Assembly (NCBI GenBank): GCA_009778915.1
Contig: WRFH01000005.1
Coordinates: 31,688-95,687, forward strand
Length of the DNA stretch: 64,000 bases
Reading direction: 5' to 3'
Origin: Elusimicrobiota bacterium
GTDB lineage: Bacteria; Elusimicrobiota; Elusimicrobia; Elusimicrobiales; Elusimicrobiaceae
The notes under the pieces were generated by a model. That model saw only the letters and a list, made by a program, of their open reading frames with translations. It did not search any database and was not told the DNA's origin. The position numbers and the translations under genes are program-made. Shown piece by piece: positions 34,783 to 43,000 of this stretch. How positions within the stretch are numbered: position 1 is the stretch's first letter; each line of letters begins with the position of its first letter.

Positions 34783-35793
34783 TCAGTAAAAAATAATCTG
34801 CGCCGGTTTCAACCCCCGGCCGTTTAAAAAGTCCGCCGCGCGCATGTCGTTTTTGCCGGCGGGGCGCAGCGTGTTTACGTATAAAAAACCGTCTATACAT
34901 TTTACTAATATTCTGCCGTCCTTATCAACAATAATCACCGCGCCGGGCCGGAAATCGCCGGCGGGCGGCGTTTGGCAAAGCGAAGTTTTTATTATTTGGA
35001 CGGTGTCTTTGCCGGACGGCGTTTCAATAAGCGCGCGCGCGTTAGGGCCGCAGGCCAGGCCGCGCACGCGGTTGTGGATGGTGACGGCGGACATATTGTT
35101 GAAATCTAAAATCGTGTCTTCCTTTTTTATGACGGGCGCGGACGACGGGCGCGGGAAATCCTCCAACTCCACGTTAAGCGGGTACATGGTGTCTTCACTG
35201 ACGCGGGATGCCATTTTTATTGTCTGCGGAGTTTTTTTAATCTGGCCGGTTCGGATATCCTCTATAACTTCCGCTAAAACTTGGCAGCCGAGCGGGATTA
35301 GTTTTGCAAATAACGTCCGGCAGTCATCGTCGGGCGATACCGGCATCGCGCGCTTTAAAAATACCGGCCCGGTGTCCATGCCTTTATCTATCCAGAACGC
35401 GGTCACCCCGGTTTCTTTAACTCCGGCAAAAAGGCTGTGCTGCACGGGCGCCGCGCCGCGGAAAAACGGCAGCAGCGAAAAATGTATATTGATTATACCG
35501 AGTTTCGGGATATTTATGACGTGTTCTTTGATAAACTGCCCGTAAGCCACGGCGACGCCGTAATCCGCGCCGGCGGCTTTTATTTCAGCTTCAATATCGG
35601 TAATTTTTTCAGGCGATAAGACTTTTAAGCCGAGCGCCGCCGCGCGTTCTTTGACGGGACAGGGGGAAATCTGCATGCCGCGGCCGCGCGGCCTGTCGGG
35701 CTGTGTGACGACGAGGGCGATATCGGTATATTTATGTAAAACTTCAAGGAACGGCACCCCGATTTCCGGCGTACCCAAAAAAATTGTTTTCAT
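34783..35793 (-). CDS. fmt: Methionyl-tRNA formyltransferase
   Basis: Formylates initiator Met-tRNA with 10-formyl-THF. The 336 residues have IFLGTPEIGVPFL, the catalytic region IINIHFSLLPFFRGAAPVQ (Asn/His of the family) with TAFWIDKGMDTGPV, and a C-terminal OB-like domain. The start is placed at 35793 (MKTIFLGTPE); a GTG at 35832 would lie inside a repeat hairpin. No clear Shine-Dalgarno; TAATAT or TATATA lies directly upstream, so this mRNA may also be leaderless. No def gene next to it. Confidence 0.94.
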   Translation of the reverse strand: MKTIFLGTPEIGVPFLEVLHKYTDIALVVTQPDRPRGRGMQISPCPVKERAAALGLKVLSPEKITDIEAEIKAAGADYGVAVAYGQFIKEHVINIPKLGIINIHFSLLPFFRGAAPVQHSLFAGVKETGVTAFWIDKGMDTGPVFLKRAMPVSPDDDCRTLFAKLIPLGCQVLAEVIEDIRTGQIKKTPQTIKMASRVSEDTMYPLNVELEDFPRPSSAPVIKKEDTILDFNNMSAVTIHNRVRGLACGPNARALIETPSGKDTVQIIKTSLCQTPPAGDFRPGAVIIVDKDGRILVKCIDGFLYVNTLRPAGKNDMRAADFLNGRGLKPAQIIFY

Positions 35794-35818
35794 TATATAT
35801 ATATTACTAAATTTAATA

Positions 35819-36006
35819 CTCCCTCTCCCCACCGGGGGAGAGGGCCGGGGTGAGGGGGAAGGTGCACAAAATAGCGTTGTTATAAAATTAGTTATTCCGC
35901 TTTTGCTCTACGGCGATATAATTTGTGTACATGATGTGTACACACCCCCTCACCCTATCCCTCTCCCCCGGAGGGGCGAGGGGAAAAGATATGACGGGGA
36001 GAGGGT
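35819..36006 (-). repeat. Repeat family 1, copy C
   Basis: CCCTCTCCCC/GGGGAGAGGG hairpin with GGTGAGGGGG at the left. GTGTACATGATGTGTACAC, then CCCCCTCACC and a second CCCTCTCCC hairpin, at the right. The middle has diverged from copies A and B. Its left end faces fmt, 26 bp before the start codon, the same orientation as copy A to its gene. No gene seen in the 35794-36092 gap. Confidence 0.75.
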
Positions 36007-36047
36007 AAGAATAATGAGGAAGATTTTCTTTTTACTTCTGACAAAAT

Positions 36048-36083
36048 AAAAACCCGCCCGGCTTTGGAGCCGGGCGGGTTTTG
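36048..36083 (-). terminator. Terminator after the SWIB gene
   Basis: AAAACCCGCCCGGC against GCCGGGCGGGTTTT, loop TTTGGA; 10 bp after the stop. Confidence 0.92.
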
Positions 36084-36092
36084 TTTTAAAGC

Positions 36093-36347
36093 TTATTTAA
36101 GATGATTGCTTATATATTTGCTCATTTCAAACATGCTGATTTGGGCTTTGCCGCCGAAAATAACTTTCAAGGTAGCGTCGGCGTTTATCATTCTTTTATT
36201 TTTAGAGTCCTGAAGTTTGTTCTTTTTGATGTAGTCCCACATCTTTTTGACAACTTCCGTCCTGGGCAGCGGTTTGGAACCTACTACGGCCGCCAATTCG
36301 GCGCTCGGCGTTAACGGCGCCATAAATTTTGCGTTTGCTTTTGCCAT
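36093..36347 (-). CDS. SWIB/MDM2-domain protein
   Basis: An 84-residue protein that consists almost only of a SWIB domain: MAPLTPSAELAAVVGSKPLPRTEVVKKMWDYIKKNKLQD, then KNKRMINADATLKVIFG and the last helix MFEMSKYISNHL. SWIB domains are best known from eukaryotic chromatin remodelling factors; in bacteria they occur in chlamydiae and a few other groups as small proteins or topoisomerase tails. A chromatin- or DNA-related role is likely but unproven. It is monocistronic, with GGAG upstream and its own terminator. Confidence 0.93.
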   Translation of the reverse strand: MAKANAKFMAPLTPSAELAAVVGSKPLPRTEVVKKMWDYIKKNKLQDSKNKRMINADATLKVIFGGKAQISMFEMSKYISNHLK

Positions 36348-36451
36348 ATTACTTAATCTCCTTTCTTTCTAAAAACTTTGGGCCGCGTGTCTTAGCGCCC
36401 CATTGAATAGATTATATACTATTTTGCTGCTGTTTATGCAAGCTTAATTTT

Positions 36452-37657
36452 TTACCACGTCCTTTTTACGGTTTTGCCGTCTATGACAATCTCGTCGGGG
36501 GAAGACTTGTCCAGCGCCCATCTTATCCTGCGCGCGCCTTCTATAACTGTATCCCGCGCCGCGCAGTAACTTATACGGGCGTAGCCTTCCATGCCGAAAG
36601 CTTCTCCGGGCACGACGGCGACATACGCTTTTTCCAGTAAAAATTTCGCCAGTTCCATAGAGCTCAAGCCGTAATAGTTAAAATCAACCAGCGTATAAAA
36701 GGTGCCGCTCGGCACGGTTATGCCCAAACCTTTTATCTGTTTTAACTCGTTGATAAGCGCGTTGCGGTTTTCTTCAAGCTGCTTGCGCAAATCTTCGACG
36801 CAGCTCTGGTCGCCCATAAGCGCGGCCGCGGCGGCGGCTTCCGACAAATCGGAATTGCATGACGTTGTCTGCGACTGAAAACGGCCCATGGCGGCTATTA
36901 AATCCCTGTTTTCGCTTATAGCCCAGCCTATACGCAGGCCGGTTAACCCGTAAACCTTGCTTACGCCGTTGACGACGATAAGGTTTTGCCCGTCCTTCGC
37001 GTATTTGAACGGCGACGCGCAGGTTTTGCCGTCGAAGGTCAGTTTGTGGTAAATATCGTCCATGATGAGGAAAATTTCTTTTTTCTCGCAAAATTCGACG
37101 ATATTTTTTATAAACTCTTCTTCAAAAACCGTGCCGGAAGGATTGACGGGGGAGTTTAATATTATCACTTTTGTTCTGCGCGACACCTGGTTTTGTATAT
37201 GTTTAAAAGAAACTTTTAAATCTTTGCCGGGCTTGACGGGCACCGGGATTGCGCCGGCCATTATCACCATTTCCGGGTAGCTTACCCAGTACGGCGCCGG
37301 GAAAAGGACTTCTTTGCCCGGATTGATTGTGGCAAGCAGAGCGTTGTAAACCGCTTGTTTCGCGCCGCTTGTAATAATAATGTTGGACGGCGCCACGGTT
37401 TTGCCGTAGTTGTCTTTTGTATATTTTATGACGGCGTTTTTGAGGTCCGTAGTGCCGGTTGAGGGGGAATATTTTATTTTATGCGTGTTTGCTTTTGCGA
37501 TAATCGCGTCCACCGCCGATTGCGGCGCCGGATATTCCGGCTCCCCGCCGCCGAGGTGGATTATCGGCAAACCTTGCTTTTTTAAAGCGTTTGCCTGCGC
37601 GTTGATTCTTAAGGTAGGCGAATCGCCTACCGCCGCGGAAAGTTTGCTCAGTTTCAT
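36452..37657 (-). CDS. Class I pyridoxal-phosphate aminotransferase (aspartate type)
   Basis: A 401-residue fold-type I aminotransferase. IHLGGGEPEYPAP, ITSGAKQAVYNAL, NSPVNPSGTVF and the PLP-lysine motif NGVSKVYGLTGLRIGWA (Lys near 238) are all present, as is the C-terminal Arg in RISYCA. Closest in pattern to the Igamma-type aspartate/prephenate aminotransferases. Exact substrate uncertain. No operon partner on either side. Confidence 0.9.
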   Translation of the reverse strand: MKLSKLSAAVGDSPTLRINAQANALKKQGLPIIHLGGGEPEYPAPQSAVDAIIAKANTHKIKYSPSTGTTDLKNAVIKYTKDNYGKTVAPSNIIITSGAKQAVYNALLATINPGKEVLFPAPYWVSYPEMVIMAGAIPVPVKPGKDLKVSFKHIQNQVSRRTKVIILNSPVNPSGTVFEEEFIKNIVEFCEKKEIFLIMDDIYHKLTFDGKTCASPFKYAKDGQNLIVVNGVSKVYGLTGLRIGWAISENRDLIAAMGRFQSQTTSCNSDLSEAAAAAALMGDQSCVEDLRKQLEENRNALINELKQIKGLGITVPSGTFYTLVDFNYYGLSSMELAKFLLEKAYVAVVPGEAFGMEGYARISYCAARDTVIEGARRIRWALDKSSPDEIVIDGKTVKRTW

Positions 37658-37737
37658 TATATATCTCCGTAAAATGTGCGTAAGTACGCCATATTTTACA
37701 AATTTTTTGAAAAGCTGCGGCAGGTTCCCTAAGATTA

Positions 37738-38280
37738 TCAGCGCGCGGCCTGAAAATCTTTTACGGCCTGGACATTATTTTTACTCAGCGCCGTCAGTTT
37801 ATCCGCCAGAAATTTGTGGATGTCAACCACCGCAATGTTATAATTGTCATACACGCCGGAATCAACATCTACAGTTTTAAGCGCGTTAAGCTCAACGGCG
37901 GCATCATAAATTTCGCGCTGAAGGTCTTCAAAATCCTGCTGCGTTTTATCCGTCTTATCCTTAACAGCGGCAAGGCGTTGTGCAATTTTGTCTGCCCGCG
38001 CGGCCGCTTCTTCCGCGTGTGCTTTGTTGGATGTATTTAATGAATCCAAATCCTCATACGATATAAGTTTACCGCCCGGATTGAAATTCTTATAATATTT
38101 AAGTACATAACCGAGCTGTTCAAATTCATTATCAAGGTTGGAAATAAATGGATTTAGCGCAAGCTGGAGTTCAGATTGTTGCGCCTGCGCCGCTGGCGCC
38201 GCGGAAACGGAGGTCTGAGCCGCGCCGCCCAGGGCCAAAAAGAGAAACATTATAAAAAACGCCGGTATTTTTATCTTCAT
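37738..38280 (-). CDS. Exported helical protein of unknown function
   Basis: A 180-residue protein: signal peptide MKIKIPAFFIMFLFLALGGAAQ, then a mostly alpha-helical, charged body, probably coiled coil around HAEEAAARADKIAQRLAAVK. Start set at 38280 (GAGG 8 nt upstream) rather than at 38328. Function unknown. Confidence 0.75.
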   Translation of the reverse strand: MKIKIPAFFIMFLFLALGGAAQTSVSAAPAAQAQQSELQLALNPFISNLDNEFEQLGYVLKYYKNFNPGGKLISYEDLDSLNTSNKAHAEEAAARADKIAQRLAAVKDKTDKTQQDFEDLQREIYDAAVELNALKTVDVDSGVYDNYNIAVVDIHKFLADKLTALSKNNVQAVKDFQAAR

Positions 38281-38394
38281 AAGGACCTCGCTATAGTCAA
38301 TATTAAATATTTTCTCTCCGCGCTGCAAGAGCCAAAAGACCTAAAATCGTTATAGGTCCTATTTGCGCCGCATTCGGCGGAATTCTATTTTTAG

Positions 38395-38400
38395 TATAAT
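38395..38400 (+). promoter_or_regulatory. tRNA-Ser promoter -10
   Basis: TATAAT ends 9 nt before the tRNA 5' end. Confidence 0.55.
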
Positions 38401-38409
38401 TGACTTTAT

Positions 38410-38497
38410 GGAGAGGTGTGTGAGCGGTTGAAACAGCAGGTCTCGAAAACCTGTATGCCGCAAGGCATCGTGGGTTCGAATCCCACCCTCTCCGCCA
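38410..38497 (+). tRNA. tRNA-Ser (anticodon CGA)
   Basis: 88 nt with encoded CCA, class II. Acceptor GGAGAGG/CCTCTCC, anticodon loop CTCGAAA (CGA), long variable arm, T-loop TTCGAAT. Confidence 0.97.
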
Positions 38498-38553
38498 TTT
38501 TGACAGGCGCGCAAAACGGAAATTCCGTTTTGCGCGCCTGTCAAAATGGCGGA
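38491..38553. repeat. 63-bp perfect palindrome reaching into tRNA-Ser
   Basis: 31-bp arms around a single central base. The first 7 bases (TCCGCCA) are the 3' acceptor strand and CCA of tRNA-Ser. No T-run follows, so it is not a standard terminator. Confidence 0.88.
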
Positions 38554-38556
38554 GTA

Positions 38557-38693
38557 CCCCATGCTTTTGAGTTTATTTGAATTTTTAATTACTCCGTCAC
38601 ACACCGTGTCCGCGCGGATACAACTTCCGCGCTGCCCGCACCAGTGTGCCTCCGCAATTAAAAATCCAAATAAACTCAAAAGCATGGGGCCCC
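38557..38693. repeat. tRNA-linked hairpin element, copy 2
   Basis: ~137-bp inverted repeat; arms 38557-38590 and 38656-38689 match at 33 of 34 positions. The apex CACACACCGTGTCCGCGCGG, then a shorter loop, then CCGCGCTGCCCGCACCAG and TGTGCC, is nearly identical to copy 1 at 30160-30304. The right edge is again GGGGCCCC. Arms unrelated outside GAATTTTTAAT. It fills the gap after tRNA-Ser together with ~100 bp in which nothing else is seen. Confidence 0.8.
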
Positions 38694-38797
38694 TTATTAT
38701 AATTTGAATTTAAAAACTACGCAGTCCGTCTTACACCCCCTAATTATTTCCGGCTTTTATATTCCCGTTTACAAATGAGGGGGAAGTCATGTCTAAT

Positions 38798-38844
38798 TAG
38801 TTTCTAAAGAAACTATTGACAAAGAAACAATTTACTTGTATACT
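38798..38844 (+). promoter_or_regulatory. Strong promoter with palindromic operator (MarR-type)
   Basis: TTGACA (38816-38821), 17-bp spacer, TATACT (38839-38844). A perfect inverted repeat TAGTTTCTAAAGAAACTA (38798-38815) abuts the -35 and a further half site AAAGAAAC lies in the spacer. The MarR gene of this operon is the natural candidate to bind it. Confidence 0.75.
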
Positions 38845-38861
38845 TTATTAGAGAGGAATTT

Positions 38862-39560
38862 ATGGACCGGTTAAATAAAGGAAGCCAGAATTATTTCGGA
38901 AGACTGTTGGCGGCGGCGTGTTTTATGCCTTTCGCCGCGAGCGTGGTATATTTCTTTGTTTTAGACGGCAGTTTTTTGGCTAAATGGGTTTATCTGGCGG
39001 CGAAGATAATTATTCTTTTGCTGCCGGTTTATGTTTTAGGCATTTCAAAAATCAAAGAATTTCCCAAGGCGTTAAAACCGGACCGGCAGGATATTTTATT
39101 GGGTTTATTGTCGGCTCTTTTTATTTTTATCCTTTTTTATTTATTGTTGCATACGCCGCTTTGGCGGTTTATCGAAGAGGGGAAAACGGCGGTAATTTCT
39201 AAAGTCAATAATTTTAATATAGGGCGGCACTTTCTGCTTTATTCTCTGATAATTTCTTTTGTACATTCTATGGTGGAAGAATATTACTGGCGCTGGTTCG
39301 TATTCGGCGGGCTTAAAAAATTTTTCCGCGGCGGCGCGGCGCATATCATGGCGGCGCTGGCGTTTTCACTCCACCACTTTGTGGTCTGCGTATACTATTT
39401 TCCGCTAATTACCGCGGTAATATTAACGTTTGCGGTCTTTTGCGGCGGTATGTTGTTCAGCACTTTATATAATAGGAAAGGCCTGCTGCCAGGCGCGTGG
39501 ATTGCGCACGCGGCGGCGGATATTTGTATATTTTACGCCGGTGTTTTGCTTTTAAAATAA
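38862..39560 (+). CDS. CPBP family intramembrane metalloprotease (CAAX protease-like)
   Basis: A 232-residue membrane protein with about seven hydrophobic helices and the CPBP/Abi motifs: motif 1 HSMVEEYYWRW (EExxxR type, about residues 131-141) and motif 2 AFSLHHFVV (conserved His), in membrane helices. Such enzymes cut substrates within or near the membrane. First gene of the MarR-LplT/PlsC operon with GAGAGG before the ATG. The substrate is unknown. Confidence 0.88.
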   Translation: MDRLNKGSQNYFGRLLAAACFMPFAASVVYFFVLDGSFLAKWVYLAAKIIILLLPVYVLGISKIKEFPKALKPDRQDILLGLLSALFIFILFYLLLHTPLWRFIEEGKTAVISKVNNFNIGRHFLLYSLIISFVHSMVEEYYWRWFVFGGLKKFFRGGAAHIMAALAFSLHHFVVCVYYFPLITAVILTFAVFCGGMLFSTLYNRKGLLPGAWIAHAAADICIFYAGVLLLK

Positions 39561-39571
39561 CGGAGGATTTT

Positions 39572-40060
39572 ATGGGGAATTTTAAAAAGTACGGCATTCT
39601 GCCGGAAAAGGGACGTAAATACGAAAATATAATTTACGTCATGGCCATGATTTACGGCATGCTGGAAAAAGAAATCGCCGTGTATTTCCAAAAATATAAT
39701 TTTACCATGCCGAAGTTTAATATTTTGATGATTGTCGCGTTTCAGAACGAAGGCAAAGGCATAAACCAGGTGGAGATAGGGCGCCACCTGATTACGACGG
39801 CGGGAAATATCACAAAACTGGTTGAAAGTTTGTACAGGGACAAACTGGTGACGCGCGCGCAAAACCAAAATAACCGACGGGAAAATATTGTAAAAATTAC
39901 TCCGCGCGGAAGGGTGTTTATTGAAAAACTGTGGCCGGAATATGATGGCCTGTTAAAAAAACGCACGGATTTGATTCCCGCCGGAAATCAGGAAAAAATG
40001 GCCGCGGTATTAAAAAATTGGTTTTTTGATTTGGAAGAAATTTATAAGGAGCAAAAATGA
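39572..40060 (+). CDS. MarR family transcription regulator
   Basis: A 162-residue winged-HTH regulator: NILMIVAFQNEGKGINQVEIGRHL, the recognition helix region TAGNITKLVESLYRDKLVTR and the wing RRENIVKITPRG. Start at 39572 with GGAGG 7 nt upstream; an upstream TTG would run inside the protease gene. It overlaps the next gene by 4 nt. Probably an autorepressor acting at the palindrome 38798-38815, and responding to a lipid or other small molecule. Confidence 0.9.
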   Translation: MGNFKKYGILPEKGRKYENIIYVMAMIYGMLEKEIAVYFQKYNFTMPKFNILMIVAFQNEGKGINQVEIGRHLITTAGNITKLVESLYRDKLVTRAQNQNNRRENIVKITPRGRVFIEKLWPEYDGLLKKRTDLIPAGNQEKMAAVLKNWFFDLEEIYKEQK

Positions 40061-43000
40061 AAAGCTTAATCAGAATAATCTTCAGAAGGTCGTTTTTATC
40101 CTTTTATATCACGCAGTATCTGGGCGCGTTTAACGATAATTTATTCCGCAACGCTCTGGCCGCGTTTGTGACCTATAAAATAACAACCATGTCGCAGGAC
40201 GGCAAGAGTGTAATGGTATCTCTGGCCGTCGGGCTTTTTATGCTGCCGTATTTTTTGTTTTCTTCCACGGCCGGTGAACTGGCCGACAAATACCGCAAAG
40301 ATTTACTGATAAAAATAATCAAATTCTCGGAACTTTTAACCGTCATGCTGATAATCGCAGGTTTTTATTTACACAGCCCGTATCTTTTGCTGTTTGTTTT
40401 ATTTTTGACGGGAACGCAGGCCGCCTTTTTCGGCCCGGTTAAATACAGCGTTTTGCCGGATGTTTTAAAAGAGGACGAACTTATCGCCGGCAACGGCCTT
40501 GTGGAAGCTGGCACTTACGGCGCTATTTTGCAGGGAACGATACTAGGCGGCGTAATAATGGCGGGCACTACGGGCGGGGAGCTGGCGCACATATCATTTT
40601 GGTTAGGCGGCGTCGCCGCGGCGGGTTTTTTGGCGAGTTTGTTTATTCCTAAAATAAACGCGGCGTCGCCCGACGTAACCGTAAATAAAAACTTTTTAGC
40701 CGCGACGTGGAAGAACATCAAGTTCATTAAACGCAGAAGAGAAATTTTCCTGAGCATACTCGGTATTTCATGGTTTTGGCTGTTAGGAGCGGTGCTGATT
40801 GCCCAAATGCCGCCGTTTGCGAAAGATATTTTGAACGGCGACGCGACTGTGCTTACCTATTTGCTTACTTTATTTTCGTCGGGCATAGGGCTGGGCGCGA
40901 TACTTTGCCAATTCCTGTTGAAAGGCAAAGTCAGCAGCAAATATGTTCCTCTAAGTATTATTTTAATGACGGTGTTTATAGCGGATTTAGCTTTTGCGGC
41001 AAAAGGTTTTGTCCCGTCCGCGGAGGCAATAAACTATAAAACTTTTATATCCGTTTGGAGCGGGCAGAGAATATCGCTTGATTTATTTTTCTTCGCGTTC
41101 CTCGGCGGATTATACGTGGTGCCGTTGAACGCTTTATTGCAGGTGCTCTCCGGCGAAAAAATGCGTTCGCGCGTTATAGCCACTAATAATATAGTCAACG
41201 CTTTGTTTATGGTAGTCGGCAGCGGCGTGTGCGCGGGTTTGTTCGCGGCCGGGTTCGGCATTCCGGCTATTTTTACGTTTATCGCCATTGCAAATACTAT
41301 CGTCGCGGTTTATATCACCGGCCTGCTGCCGGAGCATATCGTAAGAATGATTGCAAAGCGCATATTGGATTCAATGTACGGCGTAAAAATTACCGGTCTG
41401 GAAAATTTAGAAAACGCGAAAGGGAATATGATAATAATCGCGAACCACACGTCTTTCCTCGACGCGGTTTTGATATGGACCTATATGCCGGGTAAATTTT
41501 ATTTCGCAATCAATACTTTTGTAACGCAGTTGTGGTGGGTTAAGCCGGTGCTGCACCTTGTCAAATATTTCCCGATAGATCCGGTGAACCCGATGGGCGT
41601 TAAATCCATAATAGAAGAAGTGAGAAACGGGAACCGCGTCGTAATTTTCCCCGAAGGCAGAATAACAACGACGGGCGCGTTGATGAAAATTTATCCCGGC
41701 CCGGCGATGATTGCCGACAAAAGCAGCGCGCAGATACTGCCGGTGTGCATAGACGGCAGCCAGTATTCGATATTCTCGCGTTTCGGGACAAAATTTAAAA
41801 CGCGGCCGCAGAGCAAGATAACGATTAATATTCTGCCGACGACAAAACTGAATCTGCCCGAAACTTTGCAGGGCCGCGCGCGCAGGACAACCTCCGCCCG
41901 ACGGCTTTACGACATTATGTCGACGATGAAATATTCGGCGGCAAATACTGAAGAAACTTTATTTGATTCTCTGCTTGACGCCGGAGATTTGGTGGGCAGA
42001 AATAAAATTATCATAGAGGATATTACGGCGCCGCTGACCTTCGGCAAATTTTTAACGCTTTGTTTTGTACTGGGGAAACAATTTTCCAAATATAACAAAC
42101 AGGGCGAGTACGCCGGTTTTATGCTGCCAAATTCCGTGGCGGCGGCGGGAGCGTTTTTCGGCCTGCGCGCGTTTAATATAACTCCGTGCATGCTGAATTT
42201 TTCGACGGGCTTAAAAAATATGCTGTCCTGCTGCAAAGCGGCGCAAATAAAAAATGTTTACACGTCCGCCGAATTTGTCGAGAAAGGAGATCTTACCGAA
42301 ACCGTAAAAGCAATGCAGGACGAAGGCATAAAAATAATTTATCTGGAAGATATTAAAAAACAAATCTCTTTTAAAGATAAAATCACCGGGCTTATAGCGT
42401 CTTATTTCCCGAGGAGATACTACAAGGCGTCGCGCGGCAATGTCACGCCGAAAGACGCGGCGGTGGTTTTGTTTACCAGCGGCTCCGAAGGCACGCCGAA
42501 AGGCGTTGTCCTCAGCCACGAAAATATCCAGTCAAACCGTTACCAGCTGCAAAGCGTGCTGGATTTCGGTTTAGGCGACAGCGTTTTCAACGCCATGCCG
42601 ATATTTCACTCTTTCGGGCTGACGGGCGGGCTTATGCTGCCGCTGCTGTCGGGCATAAAAGTATTTTTGTATCCGTCCCCGCTGCATTACCGCATAGTGC
42701 CGGAACTTATTTATGACAGAAACGCGACAGTCATTTTCGGCACCGATACTTTTTTAAGCGGCTACGCCAAAACTGCCCACCCGTATGATTTTTATTCGGT
42801 CCGCATAGCGGTGGCCGGCGCGGAAAAACTTAAAGAAGAAACTTACAGAACTTTTACGGACACTTTCGGCATACGCGTTTTGGAAGGTTACGGCGCGACG
42901 GAAACCGCGCCCGCTCTGGCCATAAACACGCCGATGTATTTTAAGCGCGGCACAGTGGGCCGTCTGCTTCCCGGCATAGAATTTAAACTTGAAGCCGTGC

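Noticed and set aside
35794..35832. Longer fmt start (GTG) inside the repeat hairpin
   Set aside because: The family begins at MKTIFLGTPE; the extra residues come from the repeat sequence.
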